Shown piece after piece: positions 23,912-33,522 of a stretch of 64,000 nucleotides of DNA. Below the pieces are notes generated by a model, which was not told the DNA's origin, made no database searches, and saw nothing but the letters and a program-made list of their open reading frames with translations. Source of the stretch: Mobilicoccus massiliensis (GTDB lineage Bacteria > Actinomycetota > Actinomycetes > Actinomycetales > Dermatophilaceae); assembly GCF_000826525.2 (NCBI RefSeq), contig NZ_LN651326.1:62001-126000 (forward strand), written 5' to 3'. Position 1 is the stretch's first letter; each line of letters starts with the position of its first letter. The translations under genes were made by a program, and so were the position numbers.

Positions 23912-24928
23912 ATGAGTACCGCCCCACTCGCGCAGAGGACACGCCGTCGCTGGGGGTCGGGGATGGTCGTCTACGCCGTCGTCGCGACCCTGCTCGTCGG
24001 GTGGGCCATGACGGCCTCGGCCCGATCGGCGCACAAGGGCCAGGATCTGCGTTCCAGCCTCACGCTCATCGCCCCGGCCGGCGCGGGCGGCGGTTGGGAC
24101 ACCTTCGCGCGCGAGCAACAGGCCGCGATGCGCACCGGCCGCATCGTCAACAACGTCCAGGTGGTCAACATCCCCGGCGCGGGCGGCACGATCGGGCTCT
24201 CGAAGTTCGTGACGATGCGCGGGGAGGCGCAGAACCTCCTCGTCACCGGCACGGTGATGCTCGGCGCCATCGCCGTGAACGACTCCCCGAACACGCTGAA
24301 GGACGTACGGCCGGTCGCGCGGATCAGCGAGGAGTACGACGTCATCGTCGTGCCCGCCAAGTCGCCCTATCGCACGATCGACGACCTCGTCACCGCGTGG
24401 AAGAAGGATCCGAAGGCGATGACGTTCACCGGCGGATCCGCGGGCGGGCTCGACCAGCTCATCGTCGCCGACCTCGCTCTCAAGGCGGGAATGAAGGCCT
24501 CGGAGACTACCTACATCCCGAAGTCCGGTGGTGGCGAGGCGATCCAGATCCTCTCCTCCGGCTCGGCCGACGTGGGAGTCTCCGGCATCAACGAGTTCTC
24601 CGACCAGATCGAGGCCGGCCGCATGCGCGCCCTCGCGATCGTCGCACCCGAGCGGGTCGAGGGCATCGACATCCCCACGCTGAAGGAACAGGGCTACGAC
24701 GTCGCGATGACGAACTGGCGAGGTTTCGTCGCGCCGCCCGGCATCACCGACGAGCAGTTCGCGCAACTGCAGCAGATTCTCGAGGACACCGCGCAGTCGC
24801 AGGAATGGAAGGACGCGATGGCGCGCAACAAGTGGACCGACGTCTTTCTCACCGGCCCCGAGCTGGAGAAATTCATCGCCGAGGATACCGAACAGATCAA
24901 CGCGCTCGTCGAGGAGTTGGGACTGTGA
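23912..24928 (+). CDS. tctC: tripartite tricarboxylate transporter solute-binding protein
   Basis: The 338-residue protein has an N-terminal hydrophobic segment (VVYAVVATLLVGWAMTASA) that serves as signal or anchor; no lipobox is seen. The mature part opens with LTLIAPAGAGGGWDTFARE, the ligand-loop signature of the Bug/TctC family, and includes GGSAGGLDQLIVADLA and SGINEFSDQIEAGRMRALAI. Such proteins capture di- and tricarboxylates outside the membrane and deliver them to TctAB. It is the first gene of the tctCBA operon, with AAGGAG before the ATG; TctB overlaps it by four bases. Confidence 0.92.
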   Translation: MSTAPLAQRTRRRWGSGMVVYAVVATLLVGWAMTASARSAHKGQDLRSSLTLIAPAGAGGGWDTFAREQQAAMRTGRIVNNVQVVNIPGAGGTIGLSKFVTMRGEAQNLLVTGTVMLGAIAVNDSPNTLKDVRPVARISEEYDVIVVPAKSPYRTIDDLVTAWKKDPKAMTFTGGSAGGLDQLIVADLALKAGMKASETTYIPKSGGGEAIQILSSGSADVGVSGINEFSDQIEAGRMRALAIVAPERVEGIDIPTLKEQGYDVAMTNWRGFVAPPGITDEQFAQLQQILEDTAQSQEWKDAMARNKWTDVFLTGPELEKFIAEDTEQINALVEELGL

Positions 24929-25485
24929 GCAGCGCCGCCACCCCCTCGCCCGCCTCGTCCGCGCGTCCGACCAGGGACGGCACCGACGACCGCGCGTCGT
25001 TCTGGTCCGGACGCTCCGGGATCGTCGTTCCGCTGCTCATGGCGGCGTTCAGCACCTACCTCGTCGTCGGGATCCTGCAGACGCACGTGCCCGACGGCGC
25101 GGACTTTCCCGGCCCCCGGTTCTTCCCGGCGATCCTCGCGGTGCTCGGCTACGTGCTCGCGGTGCTGCTGCTCGTCCAGGTCATCCGCCGCCCTGAACCC
25201 GTCGACCACCGGGTCATCGGCTCCGACGCGCGTCACCGCACGTTCTCCGACTGGAGCGCCGTCGCCTGGTGCGTCGGTGGGTTCGCGCTCTTCGCGCTCA
25301 CCATCGAACTGCTCGGCTGGATCCTCGCCGCGGCGCTGCTGTTCTGGTGCAGCGCTCGCGGAATCGGGTCTCGTCGGCCGCTCTTCGACGTCTCACTGGC
25401 TCTCGTCGTCTCCTCGGTGATCTACCTCGCGTTCGCCGTCGGGCTCGGCCTCAACCTGCCTTCGGGCATCCTCGGAGGGATCTGA
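24925..25485 (+). CDS. tctB: tripartite tricarboxylate transporter small membrane subunit
   Basis: The 186-residue protein has a long polar, disordered N-terminus and four transmembrane helices: VPLLMAAFSTYLVVGIL, FFPAILAVLGYVLAVLLLVQ, AWCVGGFALFALTIELLGW and LALVVSSVIYLAFAVGLGL. The phrase FPGPRFFPAILAV and the closing LNLPSGIL are TctB signatures. It pairs with TctA in the membrane. The GTG start overlaps the TctC stop (GTGA), and TctA begins one base after its stop, so the three subunits are translationally coupled. Confidence 0.9.
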   Translation: MSSAATPSPASSARPTRDGTDDRASFWSGRSGIVVPLLMAAFSTYLVVGILQTHVPDGADFPGPRFFPAILAVLGYVLAVLLLVQVIRRPEPVDHRVIGSDARHRTFSDWSAVAWCVGGFALFALTIELLGWILAAALLFWCSARGIGSRRPLFDVSLALVVSSVIYLAFAVGLGLNLPSGILGGI

Positions 25486-25486
25486 C

Positions 25487-26995
25487 ATGGGCCCCCTCGA
25501 CCTCCTCATGCAGGGCTTCGCCGGCGCCCTCACCCCGATCAACCTGCTGTGGGTCGTCGTGGGCTGCCTGCTCGGCACGGGTGTCGGAGTGTTGCCCGGG
25601 CTCGGCTCGTCGATGGCCGTCGCCCTGCTGCTGCCGATGACGTTCGCCCTCGACCCGACGGCCGCGTTCATCATGTTCTCGGGCGTCTACTTCGGCGGGC
25701 TGTTCGGCGACTCGACGATGGCGATCCTCATGAACACCCCCGGGCAGGCGTCGGCGATCGCGTCGACGTTCGAGGGGCACCGCATGGCCAAGGACGGACG
25801 CGCACCCCAGGCCCTCGCCACCGCCGCGATCGGCGCGTTCATCGGTGGCATGATCGCGTCGGTCGTCGTCGTGTTCCTCGCTCCCAAGCTCGCCGAGTGG
25901 TCGGCGAGCTTCGGGCCCGCGGAGTACTTCGCACTCGCCCTGTTCGCGTTCGTCGCGACGTCCTCCATCGTCGGGGACTCCGCGCTCAAGGGCATCACGG
26001 CGCTGGTCATCGGGCTCGGCATCGCGACGATCGGTATCGATCCCACGACCGGCGCCGAACGCGGCACCCTCGGCGTGCAGGAGCTGTTCGACGGCATCCC
26101 CCTGGTCACGGTGACCGTCGCGATCCTCGCTCTCGGCGAGGTGTTCCACGTCGCCTCGCGCATCCGCCGCGACCCGGCGACCAAGGCGATGAAGACCTCC
26201 GGACGACCGTGGCTGAGCAGGGCCGAGTTCGCCGAAGCCGCGCCGGCGTGGGCCCGTGGCACGGCGATCGGGTTGCCGTTCGGCGTGATCCCCGTCGGAG
26301 GCTCGGAGGTGCCGACGTTCATGGCCTACGCCCTCGAGCGCCGCCTCGACCGCCACCGCACCAAGGGCCGACGCTTCGGCACCGGCGCGATCCGTGGACT
26401 CGCGGCTCCCGAGGCCGCCGGCAACGCGACGACCGGTACCGCGATGGGCGCCCTGCTCGCGCTCGGCCTCCCGGTCTCGGCGACGGCCGCGATCATGCTC
26501 GCCGCGTTCCGTCAGTACGGCCTGCAGCCCGGCCCGCTGCTGTTCGAGCGTGCACCCGACCTCGTGTGGGCTCTGCTCGCCAGCTTCTTCGTCGCGATGG
26601 TCGTGCTGCTCGTCATCAACCTGCCGTTCGCACAGCTCTGGGCCAAACTCCTGCTCATTCCCAACCCATATTTGTACGCGGGGATCTCGGTGTTCTGCGG
26701 GCTCGGCGTCTACGCACTGAGCTCCTCGCGGTTCGATCTCGCGATGCTGCTGTTCATCGGCGTCGTCGGGTTCGTCATGCGGCGTTACGACGTGCCCCTC
26801 GCCCCGCTGATGATCGGCATGGTGCTCGGACCCCTGGCCGAGACCTCGCTGCGGGACGCGCTGCTCTCCTCGAACGGCGACTACTCCGTGCTCGTGCGCA
26901 GCCCCATCACGTGGCTGCTCTATGGGGTGTTGCTGGTCGTCCTGACCGTGACGGTCGCCTCCCGCCTGCGGCGCCGTTCGGGGGCGGACATCTGA
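25487..26995 (+). CDS. tctA: tripartite tricarboxylate transporter large membrane subunit
   Basis: The 502-residue protein has about eleven or twelve transmembrane helices. The family motif [17 protein letters not shown] lies at about residue 33, and a second pseudo-repeat has [20 protein letters not shown], the pair of substrate/ion-site motifs of TctA. It forms the transport channel, driven by proton or sodium gradient, for carboxylates captured by TctC. The substrate is not predictable and no two-component regulator of the TctDE type is adjacent. Start ATG lies one base after TctB. Confidence 0.93.
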   Translation: MGPLDLLMQGFAGALTPINLLWVVVGCLLGTGVGVLPGLGSSMAVALLLPMTFALDPTAAFIMFSGVYFGGLFGDSTMAILMNTPGQASAIASTFEGHRMAKDGRAPQALATAAIGAFIGGMIASVVVVFLAPKLAEWSASFGPAEYFALALFAFVATSSIVGDSALKGITALVIGLGIATIGIDPTTGAERGTLGVQELFDGIPLVTVTVAILALGEVFHVASRIRRDPATKAMKTSGRPWLSRAEFAEAAPAWARGTAIGLPFGVIPVGGSEVPTFMAYALERRLDRHRTKGRRFGTGAIRGLAAPEAAGNATTGTAMGALLALGLPVSATAAIMLAAFRQYGLQPGPLLFERAPDLVWALLASFFVAMVVLLVINLPFAQLWAKLLLIPNPYLYAGISVFCGLGVYALSSSRFDLAMLLFIGVVGFVMRRYDVPLAPLMIGMVLGPLAETSLRDALLSSNGDYSVLVRSPITWLLYGVLLVVLTVTVASRLRRRSGADI

Positions 26996-27101
26996 GGCCG
27001 CCTCGGGCACCGGGGTGACGTGGCGGCGCCGGGAGTGTCGTGGTGCGACGAGACGATCGCGGATGGGACGCTGTCGTCATGCCTGCCGTGGACGTGACGC
27101 C

Positions 27102-27881
27102 GTGAGCGAGTACGTCCGCACCCCCGACGGGGCCCTCCTCGCCGTCCGACAGGGCGGCCCGGTGGGCGCGCCTGCGCTGCTCCTCCTGCCCGGCCAGGCC
27201 AACTCGATGCGCTGGTGGGACGGCCTGCGTGGGCAGTTCGAGCACGCCTATCGCACGGTGACGTTCGACTACCGGGGCACCGGTGACACGTGCGCGGAGG
27301 TCGACGACTGGAGCACGGCGATGTTCGCCGAGGACGCCGCGCACGTCATGGCCGAACTCGGCCACGAGGGCTATCGCGTCTACGGCACGTCGATGGGCGG
27401 GCGGGTCGCACAGCACCTCGCAGCGCAGGAGCGGAGGCGCGTGGAGAAGCTCGTGCTCGCCTGCACCTCACCGGGCGGCCCGCTCGCGGTCGAACGCAGC
27501 AGCGAGGTCAGGCGCGTGCTCGCCTCGCGCACGAGCCCCGAACGCACCGAGCGTGTCCTGCGCTTCTTCTACACCGACGACTGGCCCGGTCGGGCGAGAG
27601 ACAGCCTTCTGCTCGGCGATCAGACCATGACGCCCGCGGCGGGCCTGGCGCACCTGCGTGCGAGCTATGGGCACGACGCCTGGTCGTCACTGCCCGACAT
27701 CACCGCACCGACGCTCATCCTCCACGGCACCGGAGACCCCATGGTTCCGGCCGAGAACGCCGAACTGCTCGACTCGGCGATCCTCGACTCGCGTCTCGTC
27801 TTCCACGAGGGCGGCCGGCACGGGTTCTTCGACGAGTTCGCCGACGACCTGAGGCCACTCATCCTCGACTTCCTCGGATGA
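27102..27881 (+). CDS. alpha/beta hydrolase
   Basis: The 259-residue protein from GTG 27102 has an intact catalytic set: nucleophile Ser in YGTSMGG, the acid in LILHGTGDPMVP, and the His in GGRHGFFDEF. VTFDYRGTGDT is the usual loop before the first long helix. It belongs to the large group of cytoplasmic esterases/lactonases resembling 3-oxoadipate enol-lactonase; the substrate is unknown. Unlike the two other hydrolase-fold proteins at 1-792 and 39283-40164, its nucleophile is present. The upstream extension of the frame to 27015 is Arg-rich and unlikely to be coding. Confidence 0.87.
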   Translation: MSEYVRTPDGALLAVRQGGPVGAPALLLLPGQANSMRWWDGLRGQFEHAYRTVTFDYRGTGDTCAEVDDWSTAMFAEDAAHVMAELGHEGYRVYGTSMGGRVAQHLAAQERRRVEKLVLACTSPGGPLAVERSSEVRRVLASRTSPERTERVLRFFYTDDWPGRARDSLLLGDQTMTPAAGLAHLRASYGHDAWSSLPDITAPTLILHGTGDPMVPAENAELLDSAILDSRLVFHEGGRHGFFDEFADDLRPLILDFLG

Positions 27882-27883
27882 CA

Positions 27884-27897
27884 TACCCCCTGGGGTA
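27884..27897. promoter_or_regulatory. candidate CsoR-type copper operator
   Basis: TACCCCCTGGGGTA (27884-27897) is a 6-bp perfect inverted repeat around CT, matching the C-tract/G-tract palindromes bound by copper-sensing CsoR repressors in actinobacteria. It sits 41 bases before the ATG of the 43-residue Cys-rich gene, where a promoter would be. TAGCCT at about 27902 could be a -10 element. No csoR gene lies in this window. Confidence 0.5.
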
Positions 27898-27938
27898 CGA
27901 CTAGCCTCGTCTCGAACCACGCGACCGAAGGAGTTCCC

Positions 27939-28070
27939 ATGTGCCGACCGGTGCAATGCACGATCTGCGGCAAGACGACCTGGGAGGGCTGCGGCGAGCA
28001 CGTCGAGCAGGTCAAGGCTCAGGTGCCCGACGACCAGTGGTGCCCCGGCCACCCCGAGAACGCCCGCTGA
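27939..28070 (+). CDS. 43-residue Cys-rich small protein
   Basis: The protein reads MCRPVQCTICGKTTWEGCGE then HVEQVKAQVPDDQWCPGHPENAR. It has Cys at 2, 7, 10, 18 and 35 and His at 21 and 38, so a CxxC plus additional Cys/His metal-binding site is likely. Proteins with this MCRxVxCxxCGK pattern recur in many bacteria, but I know of no assigned function. AAGGAG lies six bases ahead of the ATG, an unusually good ribosome-binding site, and a CsoR-like palindrome precedes it, hinting at copper or other thiophilic-metal response. Confidence 0.78.
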   Translation: MCRPVQCTICGKTTWEGCGEHVEQVKAQVPDDQWCPGHPENAR

Positions 28071-28113
28071 CGCGGCGCAGCTCGACACCCCAGACCTCGA
28101 CGACGCCCTCGAC

Positions 28114-28215
28114 TCAGGCGTTCGCCAAGTGGTACGCGGGTTCGTGATACTCGCCGACGAGCGGCCACATCGCCTCCCCCACGTGACGGTCGAGGAGGGC
28201 GCTGAGTTCGCTCAT
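28114..28215 (-). CDS. possible 33-residue small protein
   Basis: From ATG 28215 the reverse strand encodes MSELSALLDRHVGEAMWPLV then GEYHEPAYHLANA. It looks like an amphipathic helix with a compact tail and its codon usage is G/C-biased, but it is very short and no family is recognised. It may be a real small protein, or a remnant of a longer gene. A palindromic stretch with CCACATG on each side of TGTACGG precedes it. Confidence 0.35.
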   Translation of the reverse strand: MSELSALLDRHVGEAMWPLVGEYHEPAYHLANA

Positions 28216-28297
28216 GTGGACACCGTACACATGTGGGTGGGCGGGGGCCAGAGCGTGTGAGGCGGCGTCCTCGGCGGACGGAGGACGGGCAGGGACA

Positions 28298-28376
28298 TCC
28301 GTGCCCGGGTTGCGCACTCCATGCGGGCCGCCTGGAGCATGTCCACTGCGCGCTTCCCGTGCACGGATGACGCGAG
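28298..28376. repeat. degenerate inverted relative of the R3 repeat; rest of the 28.2-28.5 kb gap is empty
   Basis: The segment from about TTGCGCACTCCATGCG to CCGTGCACGGATGACG resembles the reverse complement of the 86-base R3 unit at 29370-29455, with exact agreement over CGTGCACGGATGACG at its end and weaker agreement elsewhere. It lies on the other side of the peptidyl-tRNA hydrolase gene. I see no gene or promoter in the remaining bases between 28216 and 28496. Confidence 0.45.
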
Positions 28377-28496
28377 CCGGCCACCGCGCCTGGTCTCGCC
28401 TCGTCTCGCCTGGGTCGCCCGGTGAGCGTTCCGTGCGTCCAGGTCACGACTCCCGGACGACCGAGCGCGTGTTCGCACTCGTTTGCGAGCGTCGGG

Positions 28497-29321
28497 TCAC
28501 CCGTCCTCGAGCTGGGCGATGACCGTCACCGTGCCCGGGTCGACCTCGGTGTATCCGGCATCGCGAACAGCGAGGCGGTGGTGGCTGCGCCAGGCCGTGG
28601 CGGGGTCGGCGATGCTCGCACCGAGGACGGCCCAGGTCTTCGCGTCCGTGGTCACGACCCGGGCTGGACAGCCGGCGTCGTACCAGCGCTGCAGCAGGTC
28701 GGGGTCGGTGCCGGCCGCGAGGGCGGCCGCGAGCATCCCGGCGTGACCGGCCTGGGCCATGAGCTTGCCCGTCGTCATGCCGAGCGCTGCCGGCACGGTG
28801 CAGATGAGTTCGGGAGCAGAGGCACGAAGCCGCGTCCGAGGACGATCGGCGGCCTCCCCGCGAGGGAGATCCGTACCGCCGACCTGCAGTTTGGCGACCC
28901 GCTTGTCGAGGTCGGTGACGAGGCCGGGCACGAGCACCCGGATCTCCGTGCGCGCCTGCCCGTCACCGGCGTCGTCGGTGAGGGTGAGGCCGGGCAGGTC
29001 GGCGGTGGCCTGCCACTGCGCGCCGCGAGCCCGTCGCGTGACCTTGCGGATGTGCACGCCGCCGTACGCCGCGACGGCCTCGTGCCACTCGCCGCCGGCT
29101 GCGCTGCGCGGGTCGAGACACAACAGAGCGCACCCGGTCGCGGCGAGCGCCAGTGCGTGTTCGTGCACCGGTGATCCGTCGCGTTCCATCCGCAGAACGA
29201 GCTGGATGGCGCGCACCTCGCCGGGATCCTCGTGGCGATCCTCCACGACCGCGTCCTCGCCGAGGCCAAGCCAGTCGGCATACCGCTCGCGTACAGGGGC
29301 GAGCACCTCACCGATCGTCAT
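28497..29321 (-). CDS. peptidyl-tRNA hydrolase, PTH2-like
   Basis: The 274-residue protein has an N-terminal 130-residue region of unclear fold and a C-terminal PTH2-like domain. The catalytic motif is visible as GKLMAQAGHAGMLAA, matching the GKxxAQxxHA of Pth2, and VVTTDAKTWAVLGASI resembles the strand-helix that follows. PTH2 enzymes hydrolyse peptidyl-tRNA to recycle tRNA. This actinobacterial form is longer than archaeal Pth2 (about 120 residues) because of the N-terminal addition. It is flanked on both sides by R3-type repeats and has no close operon partner. Confidence 0.82.
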   Translation of the reverse strand: MTIGEVLAPVRERYADWLGLGEDAVVEDRHEDPGEVRAIQLVLRMERDGSPVHEHALALAATGCALLCLDPRSAAGGEWHEAVAAYGGVHIRKVTRRARGAQWQATADLPGLTLTDDAGDGQARTEIRVLVPGLVTDLDKRVAKLQVGGTDLPRGEAADRPRTRLRASAPELICTVPAALGMTTGKLMAQAGHAGMLAAALAAGTDPDLLQRWYDAGCPARVVTTDAKTWAVLGASIADPATAWRSHHRLAVRDAGYTEVDPGTVTVIAQLEDG

Positions 29322-29369
29322 GCCTCCACCGTGCCATGCCCCCTCCGCCGTCGGTGGGGCGGCGTGACC

Positions 29370-29598
29370 GCACGCCCTACGTCATCCGTGCACGTCACCT
29401 GCACACCCAACACGCGATCCACGACGTGCACGGAGCGCGCAAGGCGTGCACAGACCTCCTGCCCCTGCCGACCAACGCCTCACGCCGCCCACCCGCGCCT
29501 CCGGTCATCCATGCACGCCCTACGTCAGCCCTGCCCGCCATCCGCACACCGAACACGTCACCTACGACGTGCACGGAGTGCGCAAGGCATGCACCGAC
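29370..29598. repeat. R3: 86-base imperfect direct repeat, 143-base period
   Basis: Unit 1 (29370-29455) and unit 2 (29513-29598) share GCACGCCCTACGTCA, CGACGTGCACGGAG and GCGCAAGGC with about a dozen mismatches. Each contains short palindromes such as GTGCAC, and CCGTGCACGT in unit 1 is matched by ACGTGCACGG within the same unit, so it can fold. It fills most of the 412-base gap between the pth2 gene and the pirin gene; the rest of that gap holds no supported gene. Confidence 0.8.
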
Positions 29599-29733
29599 AC
29601 GCCTGCCTTCGCACTCGACGAGCAGCCCGGCTGGTACGTCCGGGGATCCCTGCGTCCGTGGTGGCGCCCGCCTGCTTCCCCTGCAAGGCTGTGATGATTC
29701 GATCGCGCCGCCGTCGTCTCCGAGGAGTTCACC

Positions 29734-30768
29734 GTGACCGACCTGCAGATCCTCACCGCTCGTGATGTGCCGCTGGGTGGATTGCGGGCCATGAACGTGC
29801 GGCGCACCCTGCCGCACCGGGATCGCTCGTTCGTCGGGGCGTGGTGCTTTCTCGACCACTACGGGCCGCAGGTGGTGGGCGCGGGCAACGACGGTGGGAT
29901 GGACGTCGCGCCGCATCCGCACATCGGCCTGCAGACGGTCTCGTGGCTGTTCGAGGGCGAGATCGAGCACCGTGACTCCGGTGGTGTCCACGCGATCGTG
30001 CGGCCGGGCGAGGTCAACCTCATGACCGCGGGCCACGGCATCGCGCACTCGGAGGTCTCGACGGCGGCGACGCGGACGCTGCACGGCGTCCAGCTCTGGG
30101 TCGTGCTCCCCGACAGCGACCGCGACGTCACGCGCCGCTTCGACCACCACACCCCCGCTCCGGTGAGCCTCGCCGACGGCGCGGCGACCGCGCGGGTCTT
30201 CCTCGGCCGGATCGACGGCGTCGACGAGTCGCCCGTCACGACCCACACTCCCCTGCTGGGCGCACAACTCGATCTCGAGCCGGGTGCGGTCGTCGAGATC
30301 CCCCTCGACGTGGCGTTCGAGCACGCCGTCCTCCTCGACGTCGGCGACGTGACGCTCACTGCCGGGAACGACGCGTCCGCCGACACCCCCCTCGCGTTCG
30401 GCGATCTCGCCTGCCTCGACCCCGGTCTCGAGCGTCTCGTCCTGCGTGCCGGCGACGACGGCGCCCGCGTCCTCCTGCTCGGGGGTGAGCCGTTCGAGGA
30501 GGACATCATCATGTGGTGGAACTTCGTCGGCCGCAGTCACGAGGAGATCGCCGAGTTCCGCGACGCGTGGGAGGCGTCGTCGAGCCGGTTCGGCGTGGTC
30601 GAGGGGTACGTCGGTGAGACCGAACGCATCCCTGCTCCGCCTCTGCCGGGGGTGAGACTCAAGAGCCGGGGTCGCCGCGGCCGCGTCAGAACGACACGCA
30701 CCGAAGGCGATTCGCAAACGGCAGCGACACCGACACACGCGCCGGACCGGGACGCCTCGGTGCACTGA
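29734..30768 (+). CDS. pirin family protein
   Basis: The 344-residue protein has the pirin bicupin: N-terminal cupin with GAWCFLDHYGP, APHPHIGLQTVSWLFEGEIE then HRDS and GEVNLMTAGHGIAHSE supplying the three His and one Glu that bind iron, and a C-terminal cupin with LLGGEPFEEDIIMWWNFVGR and SHEEI. Bacterial pirins have quercetinase activity in some cases and bind metabolic enzymes in others. The last 50 residues are basic and disordered and exceed the usual family length. GAGGAG lies six bases before the GTG. It is followed 58 bases later by the DUF1846 gene. Confidence 0.93.
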   Translation: MTDLQILTARDVPLGGLRAMNVRRTLPHRDRSFVGAWCFLDHYGPQVVGAGNDGGMDVAPHPHIGLQTVSWLFEGEIEHRDSGGVHAIVRPGEVNLMTAGHGIAHSEVSTAATRTLHGVQLWVVLPDSDRDVTRRFDHHTPAPVSLADGAATARVFLGRIDGVDESPVTTHTPLLGAQLDLEPGAVVEIPLDVAFEHAVLLDVGDVTLTAGNDASADTPLAFGDLACLDPGLERLVLRAGDDGARVLLLGGEPFEEDIIMWWNFVGRSHEEIAEFRDAWEASSSRFGVVEGYVGETERIPAPPLPGVRLKSRGRRGRVRTTRTEGDSQTAATPTHAPDRDASVH

Positions 30769-30826
30769 GGCGTACGGGTTGTAGTCTCCGGGGCGTCCGT
30801 CGAGACGAGGAAAAGGGGCCGGGCCG

Positions 30827-32314
30827 GTGCGCATCGGATTCGATCGCGAGAAGTACCTACGGATGCAGTCGGACCACATCGACGCCCGTCGCAAGCAGTT
30901 CGGCGGCAAGCTCTACCTCGAGTTCGGTGGAAAGCTGTTCGACGACCACCACGCCTCACGCGTGCTGCCGGGGTTCACGCCCGACAACAAGCTCGTCATG
31001 CTGCAGAAGCTCGCCGACGAGGTCGAGATGGTCATCGTGGTCAGCGCCGAGGACCTGCAGGCCAACAAGCAGCGCGCCGACCTCGGCATCGGCTACGACG
31101 CCGACGTCCTCCGGCTCATCGACGAGTTCCGCTCCCGCGGCCTGTACGTGGGCAGCGTCGTCATCTCTCACGTGACCGAGGACAACAAGGCGGCGCGGGC
31201 GTTCAAGCGCAAGCTCGAGCGTCAGGGGGTCAAGGTCTACCGCCACTACCCCATCAAGAACTACCCCAACGACGTCGCGCACATCGTCAGCGACGAGGGC
31301 TACGGCCGCAACGAGTACATCGAGACGACAAGGGATCTCATCGTCGTCACCGCCCCCGGGCCGGGCTCGGGCAAGATGGCGACCTGCCTGTCGCAGATGT
31401 ACCACGACCACCGGCGGGGCATCGAGTCCGGCTACGCGAAGTTCGAGACGTTCCCCATCTGGAACCTGCCGCTGGATCACCCGGTCAACGTCGCCTACGA
31501 GGCCGCGACCGTCGACCTCGACGACGTCAACATGATCGACCCGTTCCACCTCAAGGCCTACGGCGAGAGCTGCGTCAACTACAACCGCGACGTCGAGGTC
31601 TTCCCCGTGCTCAACCTGCTCTTCGAGCAGATCATGGAGAAGTCGCCGTACGCCTCGCCCACCGACATGGGCGTCAACATGGCGGGCCACTGCATCAGCG
31701 ACGACGAGGTGTGCCGCGAGGCCTCGCGCCAGGAGGTCATCCGCCGCTACTACAAGGCCCTCGCCGCTGAGAGGCGGGAGGACGCGGAGCCCGAGGACTC
31801 CGAGAAGATCGCGCTCATCATGGGTCGGCTCGGCATCACCGGCAGCGACCGGCCCGTCGTCGAGCCGGCCCTCGCGGTCGCCCGGCGTACGCGGGGCCCG
31901 GCGGCCGCGATCGAGTTGCCCGACGGTCGCATCATCACCGGCAAGACGTCCTCCCTGCTCGGATGCTGCTCGGCGATCCTCCTCGACGCCCTCAAGGCCC
32001 TCGCCGGTATCGACGACAAGATCAAGCTGTTGGCCCGCGAGACCGTCGAGCCCATCCAGGTCCTCAAGACCCGGCACCTCGGCAGCCACAACCCCCGTCT
32101 GCACACCGACGAGGTGCTCATCGCGCTCGCCGTCGGCGCCCGCAACGACGAGAACGCGCGCCGCGCGCTCGACCAGCTCCAGCACCTGCGCGGTTGCGAC
32201 GTGCACTCGACCGTCATCCTCGGCCCCGTCGACGAGGGCATCTTCCGCAGCCTCGGCGTCAACGTCACGACCGAACCCGTCTACCAGACCAAGAAGCTGT
32301 ACCGAAAGAGCTGA
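30827..32314 (+). CDS. DUF1846 (UPF0371) family protein
   Basis: The 495-residue protein is full length for DUF1846 and unusually conserved in look: [60 protein letters not shown] (a nucleotide-binding-like loop) and [11 protein letters not shown] are family hallmarks. Its biochemical function remains unassigned; the GPGSGK loop suggests nucleotide binding. The GTG start has AGGAAAAGGGG upstream, 15 bases away, and keeps the family's exact N-terminus. It may be co-transcribed with the pirin gene. No other neighbour explains its role. Confidence 0.92.
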   Translation: MRIGFDREKYLRMQSDHIDARRKQFGGKLYLEFGGKLFDDHHASRVLPGFTPDNKLVMLQKLADEVEMVIVVSAEDLQANKQRADLGIGYDADVLRLIDEFRSRGLYVGSVVISHVTEDNKAARAFKRKLERQGVKVYRHYPIKNYPNDVAHIVSDEGYGRNEYIETTRDLIVVTAPGPGSGKMATCLSQMYHDHRRGIESGYAKFETFPIWNLPLDHPVNVAYEAATVDLDDVNMIDPFHLKAYGESCVNYNRDVEVFPVLNLLFEQIMEKSPYASPTDMGVNMAGHCISDDEVCREASRQEVIRRYYKALAAERREDAEPEDSEKIALIMGRLGITGSDRPVVEPALAVARRTRGPAAAIELPDGRIITGKTSSLLGCCSAILLDALKALAGIDDKIKLLARETVEPIQVLKTRHLGSHNPRLHTDEVLIALAVGARNDENARRALDQLQHLRGCDVHSTVILGPVDEGIFRSLGVNVTTEPVYQTKKLYRKS

Positions 32315-32373
32315 CGCGCTCCTCGGCCCGGCCGAACGAGACGGTCGGCCTCCGCCACCCCGCGGGGAAGCCC

Positions 32374-33339
32374 TCAGGTGGCCGCCACCGGCCCGTCCAC
32401 CGTGAGCCAGCCGCGATACATGGCGCCGGAATCCCAGGCCAGGACGATGTCACCGCGAGGATCGACGGCGATGAGCCCGCCGTCGGCGCCCTTGGCACCG
32501 AGGTGGGTGTCGAGGACCTCCCGCGCGGCGCTCTGCAGATCGGCACCCGCGTACCGCATGCGGGCGTAGAGGTCGTGGGCGAGCACACCGCGCACGAAGA
32601 ACTCGCCGGTGCCCGTGCCGGAGACCGCCACGGTGGAGTCGTCGGCGAAGGTTCCGGCGCCCACGAGAGGGGTGTCGCCGACGCGGCCGGGGAGCTGACC
32701 GGTGATGCCGCCGGTCGACGTGGCGGCGGCGACCGCCCCGGAGGCGTCCCGAGCCACCGCGCCGACCGTGCCGTGGCTGCGTTCCTCGAGGAGCCGCGCG
32801 AGCGCCCGGCGCTGCCGCTCGACGACGAAGTGCTCCTGCTCGGCGACCTCGCACCCCCACTCCGTGAGTTGTTCGACCGCAGGATCGGCGATGAGCACGT
32901 GCGGGGTCTGCTCCAGCACCGCACGAGCAGCGCGAACAGGATTGCGAGCGTGCCCGGCCGCGGCGACGGCGCCCGCGAGGCGGTCGCCGCGCATGACACA
33001 CGCGTCGAGTTCGGCGAGCCCCTCGGTGGTGAGCGCGGCGCCCCGCCCGGCGTTGAAGAACGCGCAGTCCTCGAGTTCGACGACGGCCGCGCACACGGCA
33101 TCGACGGCCGCTCCGCCCGCCGCGAGCTCGGCCGCCCCGGCCTCGAGGGCACGGCGCAGCCCCTCCTCCCGCTCGGCCACCTCGTCCTCCGACAAGGGGT
33201 GCGAGCGCGGACCCGCGCCGCCGTGCACCGCGAGCGCGTACGGGCCCCAGGCCGGCACATGGACGAGTTCGACGGGCGGCAGCGCGCCCGAGGTGTCGAC
33301 AGCGCTGCCGGGGGCGGGTGGCGGGGTGGCGTCGGTCAT
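32374..33339 (-). CDS. isoaspartyl peptidase/L-asparaginase, Ntn-hydrolase type
   Basis: The 321-residue protein carries ALAVHGGAGP near residue 36, the opening strand of plant-type asparaginases, NAGRGAALTTEGLAELDACVM, and the self-processing site SHGTVGAVARD, where Thr becomes the N-terminal nucleophile after autocleavage into two chains. STGGITGQLPGRVGDTPLVG forms the substrate loop. It hydrolyses isoaspartyl dipeptides, and usually asparagine, in the cytoplasm; this repairs or recycles damaged protein. The first 30 residues are a proline-rich extension. It is convergent with the DUF1846 gene. Confidence 0.92.
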   Translation of the reverse strand: MTDATPPPAPGSAVDTSGALPPVELVHVPAWGPYALAVHGGAGPRSHPLSEDEVAEREEGLRRALEAGAAELAAGGAAVDAVCAAVVELEDCAFFNAGRGAALTTEGLAELDACVMRGDRLAGAVAAAGHARNPVRAARAVLEQTPHVLIADPAVEQLTEWGCEVAEQEHFVVERQRRALARLLEERSHGTVGAVARDASGAVAAATSTGGITGQLPGRVGDTPLVGAGTFADDSTVAVSGTGTGEFFVRGVLAHDLYARMRYAGADLQSAAREVLDTHLGAKGADGGLIAVDPRGDIVLAWDSGAMYRGWLTVDGPVAAT

Positions 33340-33522
33340 GGTGTCGCTCCGTTCCGGCGTCTCGTTCCGTGCACCCCGGGATCCAGGCAGGGCGTCTTCG
33401 ACGGTAGCGGGCGCTCGGTCGTCTCATGAGGCGGTCGCCGAGAAATGTCCGGACACCTCGGACGCGTTGGAAGGAAGGAACCGATCGATCTCCGCGACAA
33501 CGACTTCGACGACTCTGGAGTG

